Shown here in pieces: positions 27,754 through 36,521 of a DNA stretch of 64,000 bases. This stretch comes from Clostridium sp. ZS2-4 (GTDB lineage Bacteria > Bacillota > Clostridia > Clostridiales > Clostridiaceae), in the NCBI RefSeq assembly GCF_026719745.1, contig NZ_JAPPRQ010000027.1:1-64000 (forward strand). The letters run 5' to 3'. The number at the start of each line of letters is the position of its first letter. Position 1 is the stretch's first letter. The position numbers were made by a program, and so were the translations under genes. The notes below the pieces were generated by a model. It searched no databases. It was not told the origin of the DNA and saw nothing but the letters and a program-made list of their open reading frames with translations.

Positions 27754-28631
27754 AATTTAATTCCACCCTTTGTTACATCTTCATTTATATCTCTATGCTC
27801 TTTACTTACTTTATGACCCTCTGAAAGCAATCTGTCATAAATAGCATTTGAAATAGTAACAGAGCGGTGTCTTCCTCCAGTACATCCTATTGAAACTATA
27901 AGCTGTCTTTTTCCTTCTTTTATATAATTAGGAATCAAAAATTCAAGCATATTAGATAGCTTCTCAATAAATTCATTAGTTTCTTTAAAACTTAATACAT
28001 AATCTTTAATCTGCTGATTATTACCTGAAAACTCTTTAAGTTCAGGTATATAAAAAGGGTTTGGTAAAAATCTTACATCAAAAACTAAATCTGAATCGAC
28101 TGGTATTCCATATTTAAATCCAAAAGACAAAACTGTTATCATAAGATTCTCTATCTGTCCTTCGTCTGCATATATTCTACTTATTCTATCCCTTAACTGC
28201 CTTGTACTCATATTTGAAGTATCTATTATATTTGTTGCTCTATACTTTACTTCATTAAGTCTTTTTCTTTCAAGTTCTATACCTTGAAGAATTCTGCCTT
28301 CTGGAGCTAGTGGATGCTTTCTTCTGGATTCTTTATATCTTTTTACTAACACTTTATCACTGGCATCTAAAAATAATATTTCATATTTATAATCTTGTTC
28401 TTTCAAATATTTCAAATTTTCAAAAAGATCATCAAAAAATTCTCCACCTCTAATATCAATCACTAAGGCTATTTTATCTATTTTACCATCTGTTTGATAG
28501 CATGCTTCAGCAAATTTAGCCATTAACGTTGGAGGTAAGTTATCTACACAAAAATATCCTAAATCCTCTAAGCTTTTAATTGCTTGGCTTTTACCTGCTC
28601 CTGATAACCCTGTAACAATGACAAATCTCAT
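27750..28631 (-). CDS. rapZ: RNase adapter / nucleotide-binding protein RapZ
   Basis: A P-loop protein of 293 residues, with Walker [10 protein letters not shown] (8-16), an N-terminal ATPase domain and a C-terminal domain with [13 protein letters not shown], the second signature of the RapZ/YvcJ family. In Bacillus YvcJ hydrolyses GTP and affects competence; in E. coli RapZ controls glucosamine-6-phosphate synthesis. The downstream start overlaps its stop, indicating the operon rapZ-yvcK-whiA. Its start is read after a long intergenic hairpin (28764-28834), so it is probably the first gene of the operon. Confidence 0.95.
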   Translation of the reverse strand: MRFVIVTGLSGAGKSQAIKSLEDLGYFCVDNLPPTLMAKFAEACYQTDGKIDKIALVIDIRGGEFFDDLFENLKYLKEQDYKYEILFLDASDKVLVKRYKESRRKHPLAPEGRILQGIELERKRLNEVKYRATNIIDTSNMSTRQLRDRISRIYADEGQIENLMITVLSFGFKYGIPVDSDLVFDVRFLPNPFYIPELKEFSGNNQQIKDYVLSFKETNEFIEKLSNMLEFLIPNYIKEGKRQLIVSIGCTGGRHRSVTISNAIYDRLLSEGHKVSKEHRDINEDVTKGGIKL

Positions 28632-28763
28632 AAGTATCCCTCCTGTATTAATACAGTCTTGTTTTTTTATTATAACACGAATTTAATCTAAAGTGTTTAT
28701 TTACTTTTATACAGTTCATGAAATTCCAATTCAATTTCAAGATATTTTATCTGCATCAAAATA

Positions 28764-28834
28764 ATACACACTTCAGCTATAACTATAAAAAATATTAATA
28801 ATATAAATATCTTTTAGTTATAATGAGTGTGTAT
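28764..28834. repeat. Imperfect long inverted repeat between murB and rapZ
   Basis: Arms ATACACACT...ACTATAA and TTATAATGAGTGTGTAT pair over about 22 positions around an AT-rich loop. It follows the murB stop by about 75 bases and could be its terminator, though no clear T-run follows on the minus strand. I see nothing else in the 276-base gap. Confidence 0.6.
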
Positions 28835-28907
28835 ATATTACTTTCTAACTTAACACTTTTAATATATTTAAGTAGTTTTTATTATTTTATTTCTCTAATT
28901 GTCTATT

Positions 28908-29837
28908 TTAATTACTATCCTTTTCATCTTCTCCAATTATTCTAACTTCAGTACATAAATCAACATTAAATTTTTCCTTAACAGTTCTCTCAACAATTTC
29001 TATTAAATCTAATATATCTTTTGCAGTTGCATTTTTCTTATTGATTATAAATCCTGAATGCTTCACTGATACCTCAGCTCCACCTACACATGTTCCTTTT
29101 AATTCACTATCTTCAATAAGCTTGGCAGCAAAGTACCCTTCCGGCCTTTTAAAAGTACTGCCTGCTGATGGATATTCCAATGGTTGTTTTTCTTTTCTTC
29201 TTCTCATTAGCTCATCCATCCTGCTCTTTACTACATCATACTCTCCCTTTTCTAATTTAAAAGCAGCCTCTAATACTGTATAACCATATTTTAATATCAC
29301 ACTGGTTCTATAGCTTAATTCCAACTCATCTTTAGAAATTTCTCTTATATTTCCTTCTTTATCTATTACAAGTACACTCTCAATTACTTGTGATATCTCG
29401 CCATTGTAAGCTCCTGCATTCATAGCAACAGCTCCTCCAATACTTCCCGGTATACCACTTGCAAATTCTAATCCTTTTAAACTTGCCTCTAGGGCAGCAT
29501 TAGCTACGCTTGAAAGTAATGCTCCACCTTGAGAAACTACTCGTTCTCCTTCTACCTGAACTTTATTTAACTTAGATAGCTTTATTACTACTCCTCTAAT
29601 TCCTCCATCTCTAACAATTAAATTAGAGCCATTGCCAATTATAACATAAGGTGTATTATTATTTTTACAAAAGTCTATTACTCCTTTTATTTGTTCATAG
29701 CTTGTAGGAGTAACCAATATATCAGCAGGTCCTCCTACTTTAAAAGAAGTATAGTTTTTCATTAATACATTAACCTTAATATCACTTTCTTCCACAATCT
29801 CTTTTAATTTATTACTTATATCCTTATAATCAAACAT
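28908..29837 (-). CDS. murB: UDP-N-acetylenolpyruvoylglucosamine reductase
   Basis: Reduces UDP-GlcNAc-enolpyruvate to UDP-MurNAc with NADPH and FAD, the second committed step of peptidoglycan precursor synthesis, in the cytoplasm. The 309 residues show the FAD-binding N-terminal domain ([34 protein letters not shown]) and the C-terminal substrate domain with [10 protein letters not shown], which contains the catalytic Ser; Glu near residue 300 is in TEVRIIG. This is a type II (short) MurB. It lies 57 bases downstream of the PHP gene and is likely in the uvrC transcript. Confidence 0.97.
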   Translation of the reverse strand: MFDYKDISNKLKEIVEESDIKVNVLMKNYTSFKVGGPADILVTPTSYEQIKGVIDFCKNNNTPYVIIGNGSNLIVRDGGIRGVVIKLSKLNKVQVEGERVVSQGGALLSSVANAALEASLKGLEFASGIPGSIGGAVAMNAGAYNGEISQVIESVLVIDKEGNIREISKDELELSYRTSVILKYGYTVLEAAFKLEKGEYDVVKSRMDELMRRRKEKQPLEYPSAGSTFKRPEGYFAAKLIEDSELKGTCVGGAEVSVKHSGFIINKKNATAKDILDLIEIVERTVKEKFNVDLCTEVRIIGEDEKDSN

Positions 29838-29894
29838 CTGCTTCTCCTTGACAATTAATAAAATATGTAATTAGTATAATAGATATACAACCTT

Positions 29895-30629
29895 CTAATC
29901 AAGTTCTATATCACCACCCTTGCCTTTTTTCTGAAGATATGTAATGAATTTTTTATAATCTGTATTCATTATCAATTCTTCCGGCATTTCAATCTTTTTT
30001 AAAATATCTTCTAATTTATCGAATTGTCCTATTGCAAAAGATATATGGGAGTCTGTTCCTAATATCACTTTTGTACCATGTTTTTTACACAACTCTGCAA
30101 TCTTAGTACATATAGGAGCGCTTCCCTTACGTGATGTTTTAAATGAACTGTTATTGATTTCAACTAAAATATTTTTCTCTTTTGCTTTTTTTACAATTTC
30201 TTCTTCGTATATTGGAAAATTAGGATTACCAGAATGTCCTATAATATCTACATATGGATTATCCATTACATTAAGAAAAGCCTCTGTATTTTCCTCTATA
30301 GTACCTGGATTAATACAAGGTTCATGTAAACTTGCTATAACTAAATCCATATTTTTTAAAGTATTTACTGGCATATCTAAATTCCCTTTATAATCCATAA
30401 CATTAGCTTCACATCCATAAAGCATAATAACTCCATATATTTCTCTAGGTAAAACTTTGTAATTATCAAAATACCAAATATGTGGTGAACCCGGCATAGC
30501 TGTGCCATGTTCAGTTGTTCCTAAAATCTTAAGTCCTATTTCAGATGCTTGTTTTGCATTCTCTAATAAAGTAGAATATGCATGACCACTGACTATTGTG
30601 TGTGTATGAACATCAAGAACATATTTCAC
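29895..30629 (-). CDS. PHP-domain phosphatase (YcdX-like)
   Basis: The 244 residues form a PHP metal-dependent phosphoesterase fold. The metal ligands are visible in order: [12 protein letters not shown] (residues 7-18), GTTEHG (about 37-42), [18 protein letters not shown] and [10 protein letters not shown]. The family includes trinuclear zinc phosphatases and histidinol phosphatases; YcdX-type members are not linked to histidine synthesis, and no his gene is nearby. The start lies 13 bases after the uvrC stop, so it is co-transcribed with uvrC. The substrate is unknown. Confidence 0.9.
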   Translation of the reverse strand: MKYVLDVHTHTIVSGHAYSTLLENAKQASEIGLKILGTTEHGTAMPGSPHIWYFDNYKVLPREIYGVIMLYGCEANVMDYKGNLDMPVNTLKNMDLVIASLHEPCINPGTIEENTEAFLNVMDNPYVDIIGHSGNPNFPIYEEEIVKKAKEKNILVEINNSSFKTSRKGSAPICTKIAELCKKHGTKVILGTDSHISFAIGQFDKLEDILKKIEMPEELIMNTDYKKFITYLQKKGKGGDIELD

Positions 30630-30642
30630 ATTATCACCCTTC

Positions 30643-32508
30643 CTATTTATTCTTATGAAAAAAATCTAATATACTTTTTGCAGCTTTTTCATCAATTGAT
30701 TCTGTACTCAACAATTCATTATAAGGAGCTTTTTTTATATTTTCAATACTACCAAACTTTTTTAATAATTCTTTTCTTCTTTTCGCCCCAATATTGGGTA
30801 TATCTTCTAAAATAGAATGAAGTACTCTTTTATCTCTTAAACTTCTGTGATAAGTTATAGCAAACCTGTGAACCTCATCTTGAATTCTAGTTATCAAATT
30901 CATTACCTTCGAATTGGTTTTAATCTCTAACTCTTTATTATTATATACCAAACCTCTTGTTTTGTGTTTATCATCTTTAACCATCCCACAAACAGGTATT
31001 TTAATATTGAGTCCCTCTAGAACATCTAAAGCAACATTCACTTGACCCTTTCCACCATCCATAAGTATAAGATCAGGAAAAACACTAAATTTTGCTCCAC
31101 TGAATAATAGCTGTCTTTCTTGAATTTCTATTATCTCTTTAAGACCATGTTCAAATCTTCTAGTCAATATTTCTCTCATACTATCATAGTCGTTAGAACC
31201 TTTAATTGTCTTTATCTTAAATCTCCTATAATCACTATTTTTAGGATTTCCATTTTCAAAAACCACCATAGTTCCTACAGAGTCTACCCCCTGTATATTG
31301 GAAATATCATATGCTTCTATCCTTTTGGGAGTTTCATCCAAATTTAAAATTTCTGATAACTCACTAAGAGCTCCCTGATTAAATTCTTTCTCTCTCTTTA
31401 ACTTTAATTTGAATTGCTCCAACATAATTTTAGCATTTTCCTCAACCATATTTAATAATTTCTTTTTTTCACCTATTTTAGGAATTTTAATCTGTACTTT
31501 AGTACCTTTTTTATAAGAAATCCATTCTTCTAAAAGTTCCAATTCTGCCCCTTCAGGAACATAGATATTTTTAGGTATAAAAGCAGCTCCTCCATAAAAA
31601 TTTTTTATAAAATCAGAAATTATTTGACTTTTATCCTGAAAAATATTATTTTCTAGAATAAAATGCTCTCTTCCTATTATTTTGCCGTCCCTCACAAAAA
31701 ATACCTGACAACACCATTCTTCTCCATCACTATATAAATTTACAAAATCTTCATTTTCAAAATTACTCAAAATAATTTTTTGTCTTTCTCTTATTTTGTC
31801 AACAGCCATTATCTTATCTCTTAAAGTTGCTGCCTTCTCAAATTCTAAATTTTCTGCTGCTTGATCCATTTGCTTCTTTAAACTATTTACTATATTATCA
31901 TCTTTGCCAGTAAGCAGATCTACTAACCCTTCAATTATATGTGCATATTCCTCTTTTGTTATATGCTCAGCACAAGGAGCCTTGCATAGATTTATATGAT
32001 AATTCAAGCAAGGCTTCATCCTATCTCCATTTACTTTTATTACTTTTTTACAGGTTCTTACAGGGAAAATTTTCTTTATAAGCTCTATTGTTTCATATAT
32101 AGCTGAAGCATCTGGATAAGGACCAAAATATTTTGCACCATCCTTAGCTCTTATTCTAGTTACAAAAACTCTAGGAAAATCTTCATTAATTGTAACTTTT
32201 ATAAAAGGATAATGTTTATCGTCTTTAAGCAAAATGTTGTATCTTGGTCTATATTTCTTTATAAGATTACACTCTAGAATAAGAGCCTCCATCTCCGAAT
32301 CTGTAATAATATATTCGAATTCGGCAATGTTTTTTACCATAGCCTTTACCTTCGAACCATGATTTTTTGAATTTTGGAAATACTGTCTTACTCTGTTCTT
32401 AAGGACCTTTGCCTTTCCGACATATATAACTTCTCCTAAAGAATTCTTCATCAAATAAACCCCTGGATTTTCTGGAAGCATCTTAAGCTGATATTCAAAA
32501 TCAAACAT
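30643..32508 (-). CDS. uvrC: Excinuclease ABC subunit C
   Basis: Makes both incisions around a DNA lesion in UvrABC repair. The 621-residue protein has the N-terminal GIY-YIG nuclease ([19 protein letters not shown]), a cysteine cluster (CNLIKKYRP ... [15 protein letters not shown], near 165-180), a UVR motif (about 205-235), an RNase H-like nuclease domain containing [13 protein letters not shown], and C-terminal helix-hairpin-helix repeats near [17 protein letters not shown]. Upstream is the YdjM-like gene, ending 36 bases before, with a heptad array as spacer and GGAGGG just before the ATG. The LexA-type box at 33234-33246 probably controls both genes. Confidence 0.97.
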   Translation of the reverse strand: MFDFEYQLKMLPENPGVYLMKNSLGEVIYVGKAKVLKNRVRQYFQNSKNHGSKVKAMVKNIAEFEYIITDSEMEALILECNLIKKYRPRYNILLKDDKHYPFIKVTINEDFPRVFVTRIRAKDGAKYFGPYPDASAIYETIELIKKIFPVRTCKKVIKVNGDRMKPCLNYHINLCKAPCAEHITKEEYAHIIEGLVDLLTGKDDNIVNSLKKQMDQAAENLEFEKAATLRDKIMAVDKIRERQKIILSNFENEDFVNLYSDGEEWCCQVFFVRDGKIIGREHFILENNIFQDKSQIISDFIKNFYGGAAFIPKNIYVPEGAELELLEEWISYKKGTKVQIKIPKIGEKKKLLNMVEENAKIMLEQFKLKLKREKEFNQGALSELSEILNLDETPKRIEAYDISNIQGVDSVGTMVVFENGNPKNSDYRRFKIKTIKGSNDYDSMREILTRRFEHGLKEIIEIQERQLLFSGAKFSVFPDLILMDGGKGQVNVALDVLEGLNIKIPVCGMVKDDKHKTRGLVYNNKELEIKTNSKVMNLITRIQDEVHRFAITYHRSLRDKRVLHSILEDIPNIGAKRRKELLKKFGSIENIKKAPYNELLSTESIDEKAAKSILDFFHKNK

Positions 32509-32520
32509 TTCAACCCTCCA

Positions 32521-32541
32521 CTCTCAATTATCAATTCTCAA
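32521..32541 (-). repeat. Three-heptad array (YTGANNA) in the spacer before uvrC
   Basis: On the minus strand the units are TTGAGAA, TTGATAA and TTGAGAG. They lie between the stop of the YdjM-like gene and the uvrC ribosome binding site. The unit length and the leading YTG match the YTGGNNA arrays elsewhere in the window. Confidence 0.6.
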
Positions 32542-32544
32542 CTT

Positions 32545-33147
32545 TCATAAAATTGTCGGCAATCTAAATATTGTATATACTAATCCCATAATCATAAGAA
32601 AATCCTCAAATAAATTTCCACTCTTAGAACTCACCTTGTAACTTATGGGGAATTTGTATTTTTTTGTTATGAATGGATAAAATAAAGGTATGCCCATTTT
32701 GGTTAACATATCACCTGCTAGATGCATCCCGTATCCAATAATAAAGTAATAGACTATAAAATTTATATTGTAAACTTTGCCCAAATACCCAGCTATCAAT
32801 GTAAAAGCTATAAGTCCAGTCAGACTGTGGGTTAATCCATTTCTGTGAGAAGATAATGCAATAAATATAAGGATAATTCCTAAAGCTTTTAACGCAGGCT
32901 CTCCCACATATAAGTAATCAAACCAAAGCACTACTAAAGCTAAACATGAATATATGGTAGTCTTAGTCTTCTTATTCTTAACTGGTAAAAAACATTTATT
33001 TATAATACTCTTTGGATGGTCTATATCTGGTATTAAAGAAGATATTATTACTATTATTAATCCAATATAACTAAATCTTCCTGGTAATTTGTCACAAATG
33101 GACATAAAAGTTACTGCTCCAATGCCAGCATGAGTTTTCCCTTTCAT
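32545..33147 (-). CDS. YdjM-family membrane-bound metal-dependent hydrolase
   Basis: A 200-residue inner membrane protein with about four helices and the features of the YdjM/YfhO-type metal-dependent hydrolase family: MKGKTHAGIG at the start, SLIPDIDHPKSI (acidic metal site), SSHRNGLTHSL, and GYGMHLAGDMLTKMGIPLFYP. The E. coli relative YdjM is a member of the LexA regulon. Here a good LexA-type sequence lies about 90 bases upstream, and uvrC follows 36 bases later, which supports an SOS link in this organism too. The enzyme's substrate is not known. Confidence 0.88.
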   Translation of the reverse strand: MKGKTHAGIGAVTFMSICDKLPGRFSYIGLIIVIISSLIPDIDHPKSIINKCFLPVKNKKTKTTIYSCLALVVLWFDYLYVGEPALKALGIILIFIALSSHRNGLTHSLTGLIAFTLIAGYLGKVYNINFIVYYFIIGYGMHLAGDMLTKMGIPLFYPFITKKYKFPISYKVSSKSGNLFEDFLMIMGLVYTIFRLPTIL

Positions 33148-33179
33148 ATTTTCTCCTTTGTCATTTAAATGATATAAAA

Positions 33180-33210
33180 AAAGCCAAGGTTCGATAAAAC
33201 TCTTGACTTT
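33180..33210 (-). terminator. Terminator of the penicillin-binding protein gene, overlapping the next promoter
   Basis: On the minus strand AAAGTCAAG pairs with CTTGGCTTT (one U-G pair), followed by TTTTTTT. It ends the FHA-RodA-PBP transcript. The predicted start of the YdjM-uvrC transcript lies inside the first arm. Confidence 0.7.
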
Positions 33211-33246
33211 ATTATATCACCATAGAAACAAAAGAAACATATGTTC
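33211..33246 (-). promoter_or_regulatory. LexA-type box with overlapping promoter upstream of the YdjM-like gene and uvrC
   Basis: On the minus strand GAACATATGTTTC (33234-33246) fits the Bacillus LexA consensus CGAACRNRYGTTYC except for its first base. A TATAAT (33211-33216) lies 17 bases beyond a weak -35 that overlaps the box, so LexA would block RNA polymerase. Confidence 0.65.
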
Positions 33247-33275
33247 ATACTTATTATTCTAACTTTTGTCCATTT

Positions 33276-34709
33276 TTATTTTTTTAAACCTAATTTCATC
33301 ACTTCTCTTGCAATTTCAGCGGCTTTTTTGCCTCCTACTCCACCATTTTCTACAACAACAGCTACAGCTATCTGTGGATTTTCATAAGGAGCAAATCCTA
33401 CAAACCAGGAATGAGGTTTCTTATTACCACTTTCATTGTCAGCAGTACCTGTTTTACCACATACAGTTACTCCATTAATAGAAGCATTTTTCCCAGTTCC
33501 TTCTTCAACAACTTTTTTCATTAAGTTTTTTAATATATTTGCATTTTCACTTGAAGTTATCTGACCTAAAACATCAGTTTTAGTTTTTTGGATTCTTTCT
33601 CCCTTACTATTCAAAACATCCTTAACCAAAGTTGGTTTCATCATGACTCCATTATTAGCAATAGTAGAAGTTACTAATGCCATTTGTATTGGGCTTACTA
33701 GTACTGACCCCTGTCCTATGGCACTTTGAGCAATATTTCCTTTTTCATTTCTTTTCAAAGTAGGAAATCTACCTTGTTTTACACTAAAATCATCTATAGA
33801 AAGTTTCTTATTGAAATAAAAATTTTCTGCTGTTTCACGTAACTTATCATTTCCAAGTTCAAGTCCTAAACCACCGAAAACTACATTACTTGACTCTGCA
33901 AAAGCTTCACTAAAATCTATATTTCCTAAAACTTCACCGTTATAATTTTTTAAGGATTCCTTTGAGTTAAAGACAAGAACACCTTCATCTTTAAAGTTTT
34001 TTTGAGTAACTCCCTCAATATGCTCAAGAGCACTCACTGCTGTTATCAGCTTAAAAGTTGATCCTGGTGGATACAATCCGTAAATAGCTCTATTATACAA
34101 TGGATTATCCTTATCCGAATTAATATTCTTCCACTCTTCCTCAAGTTTATTAGGATTATATGAAGGCTTTGAAACCATAGTTATTACTTCCCCTGTTGTA
34201 GGATTTAAAGCTACTACAGCCCCTTTATTGTCTCCTATAAGTTCATAGGCTTTCTTTTGAATTTCATAATCCAAAGTCGTTCTTAAGTTGTAACCAACTT
34301 GATCGGTTTTTTCAGTAATTGAATCAAAAACCTTGGATAATTCCATGGTTCCGGCGCCCATCAGAGTAGAATCATACTTCTTTTCAAGTCCTGTCATACC
34401 GTATCTTGGACTTACATATCCTAAAACATTTGCAAAAATTTCTCCATAAACATAGGTTCTCTCTTGATTTAAAGTACTTACCTTTTTACTTTTAGTAAGA
34501 GGTTTCATATTTCTATCATAAATAGTTCCTCTTAATATTGCATTTCTTTTCGCCTGCAGTCTTCTATTATATTGACTTGCAGAAATTTCCTCTGCTTTAA
34601 AAATTTGAAAATATGTTATATAGGAAATTAAGCCTATAAAACAAACCAAAAAGACTACAAGAACTTTTTTTATATTTCTAGAGATATCATTATTTGAAAT
34701 GTCACTCAC
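33276..34709 (-). CDS. pbpA: Class B penicillin-binding protein (PbpA type)
   Basis: A peptidoglycan transpeptidase, 477 residues, with one N-terminal membrane helix (about 14-34). Catalytic motifs: Ser217-Thr-Phe-Lys220 (STFK), Ser273-Ser-Asn275 (SSN), and Lys419-Thr-Gly421 (KTG), in normal order. The N-terminal dimerisation domain is shortened, as in the PbpA proteins paired with RodA in clostridia and mycobacteria. The start overlaps the RodA/FtsW gene by 8 bases, and the FHA gene lies above that, so the three form one transcript. PBP-SEDS pairs of this kind make septal or lateral wall; this one cannot be assigned to division or elongation. Confidence 0.94.
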   Translation of the reverse strand: MSDISNNDISRNIKKVLVVFLVCFIGLISYITYFQIFKAEEISASQYNRRLQAKRNAILRGTIYDRNMKPLTKSKKVSTLNQERTYVYGEIFANVLGYVSPRYGMTGLEKKYDSTLMGAGTMELSKVFDSITEKTDQVGYNLRTTLDYEIQKKAYELIGDNKGAVVALNPTTGEVITMVSKPSYNPNKLEEEWKNINSDKDNPLYNRAIYGLYPPGSTFKLITAVSALEHIEGVTQKNFKDEGVLVFNSKESLKNYNGEVLGNIDFSEAFAESSNVVFGGLGLELGNDKLRETAENFYFNKKLSIDDFSVKQGRFPTLKRNEKGNIAQSAIGQGSVLVSPIQMALVTSTIANNGVMMKPTLVKDVLNSKGERIQKTKTDVLGQITSSENANILKNLMKKVVEEGTGKNASINGVTVCGKTGTADNESGNKKPHSWFVGFAPYENPQIAVAVVVENGGVGGKKAAEIAREVMKLGLKK

Positions 34710-35922
34710 TGCCAGCTGCCTCCTCAGAAATTTTTTGTAATATGCCTAACGTAAAAAAAGTAGTAATCATGGAACTTCCTCCATAACTTATAAGAGGCAT
34801 TGTTATACCTGTAAGAGGAATTACATTTATAACTCCACCAACAATAACTAAAACTTGAGTAGCTATCATAGAAGAATACCCAACAGCTACAAGGGCAGAA
34901 AATTTATCTTCTGCATATACAGCCGCTCTCATACATCTATAAAACAATAGAAAGTATAATATTATAACAGCAAAACCCATTAATCCACCCAGTTCTTCAC
35001 ATATTACTGCAAAGATAAAATCTGTTGAATTTACAGGAACAAATTCTGGATGTCCAAGTCCAAGTCCACTTCCAAACAATCCTCCAGAAGCAATAGCTAT
35101 CATAGACTGTACAATTTGATAGCCTTTATCATTGGCATAACTCCAAACATCCTTCCATATTAAAAATCTAACTCTAATATGTGAAAATAATTTATAACTT
35201 ATAACTGACCCTGCAGCAAATAATCCAAAACAAGTAGCTACATACTTAAATTTAGATGTAGCTATATAAAGCATGGTAACAGAGATTCCAAAAAATATTA
35301 AAGCTGAACCTAAATCTCTTTGAAGCACCATAAATCCAAGAGATATCATTACAACAATTGCTGGTTCAATCAAATCTTTATACTCTTTATACTTTTTTAG
35401 TGCTGCTGATAAATATGCAACCAAGAATATTTTTGCAAATTCCGATGGTTGAAATCCATATCTACCTATGAAAATCCAGTTTTTGGCACCATACTTTTCT
35501 TTACCGAATAAAGTTCCCATCGCCATCAAAATTAACGTACAAGCTAAATAAAAATATTTCCACTTTGCAAATCTTTTCAAGTCAGGAAGTAACACGACTA
35601 TAATTATAAATCCTGTTATCCCAACTACAAACCATATAACCTGTTTAATAGCATAGGTGGTATTTATTCTATAAAGAATAACCAGTCCAATTACAGTTAA
35701 TATACACGCAAAGATTTGAATATACTTATCTCCATCTGGAAAAAACTTCCTAATTATAAAATGAGCATATGTAATAAGACCACATACAACCCCCGCTACA
35801 ACAATTGCAGTTTTATCAAAGCTTTTTTCCGGCCACTGTAATATACTTAAATTGAAAAAACATATTAAACAGAATATATAAGTATATACTAAAAGCTTTT
35901 TCTCCTCTCTCCTACTGTCCAT
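34702..35922 (-). CDS. SEDS peptidoglycan polymerase (FtsW/RodA/SpoVE family)
   Basis: The 406-residue integral membrane protein has about ten helices and the SEDS signature segments: GAKNWIFIGRYGFQPSEFAKI (near 145-165), LQRDLGSALIFFGI, and VNVIPLTGITMPLISYGGSSMI near the C-terminus. SEDS proteins polymerise glycan strands with a class B PBP as partner; the partner here is the overlapping PbpA gene. The FHA-domain gene upstream (85 bases) suggests phosphopeptide control, as in mycobacterial FhaB-RodA-PbpA. The exact paralogue (RodA, FtsW or SpoVE) cannot be settled here. Confidence 0.94.
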   Translation of the reverse strand: MDSRREEKKLLVYTYIFCLICFFNLSILQWPEKSFDKTAIVVAGVVCGLITYAHFIIRKFFPDGDKYIQIFACILTVIGLVILYRINTTYAIKQVIWFVVGITGFIIIVVLLPDLKRFAKWKYFYLACTLILMAMGTLFGKEKYGAKNWIFIGRYGFQPSEFAKIFLVAYLSAALKKYKEYKDLIEPAIVVMISLGFMVLQRDLGSALIFFGISVTMLYIATSKFKYVATCFGLFAAGSVISYKLFSHIRVRFLIWKDVWSYANDKGYQIVQSMIAIASGGLFGSGLGLGHPEFVPVNSTDFIFAVICEELGGLMGFAVIILYFLLFYRCMRAAVYAEDKFSALVAVGYSSMIATQVLVIVGGVINVIPLTGITMPLISYGGSSMITTFFTLGILQKISEEAAGSE

Positions 35923-36006
35923 AATTCATTCTCCCTTAAACCAAAATCCTTATCTTACTTCTTTATCTTTTTCTATTTTCTCTTCTAAACTTCTTAAACT
36001 TATCTA

Positions 36007-36435
36007 TTATAGGACTTTAAAAACATACTCTCCAATCAAAATTTCATCTCCAGATTTTAAATAAGTTACTTTATCTATTGGTTTATTATTAACTATAGTA
36101 CCATTTGTACTCTTTAAATCTTCAATAAAGCACTCATTATTTTTAACAAAAATCTTCGCATGATGTGATGAGATGTATTCATTATGTAGAACAAGCAAAT
36201 TATCATCTTTTCTACCTATAGACAGTAAATTATGAACAGGAATAACTGAACCCTTTTTTAAATTTGCATTCCCCTTTCCTATTTCAACTACTTCTAATCC
36301 AAAAGCCTTAGAACTCCTTCTTTTTTTCTTATTTCCACCTTTTATATCCTTGTACATTATTCTTAATGCCCAAAATATTATTATATAAATTACTGCAATG
36401 ATTAAAACTCTTAAAATTAGCTTTAATAAAGGCAT
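36007..36435 (-). CDS. Membrane-anchored FHA-domain protein
   Basis: The 142-residue protein has one N-terminal membrane helix (about 5-27) followed by a forkhead-associated domain (60-140) with LLSIGRKDDNLLVL, SSHHAKIF and DLKSTNGT, the residues that bind phosphothreonine. It is a cytoplasmic reader of Ser/Thr kinase signals. Placed first in the operon with the SEDS polymerase and PbpA, it probably adjusts cell-wall synthesis. No Ser/Thr kinase gene is in this window. Confidence 0.9.
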   Translation of the reverse strand: MPLLKLILRVLIIAVIYIIIFWALRIMYKDIKGGNKKKRRSSKAFGLEVVEIGKGNANLKKGSVIPVHNLLSIGRKDDNLLVLHNEYISSHHAKIFVKNNECFIEDLKSTNGTIVNNKPIDKVTYLKSGDEILIGEYVFKVL

Positions 36436-36521
36436 ATCATATCACCTTCTTACTCCTTCATATTTAATATATTAGAGACTAGCATAAGAATAATGCTAGT
36501 CTCTAATTTTATTTCTTTTTA

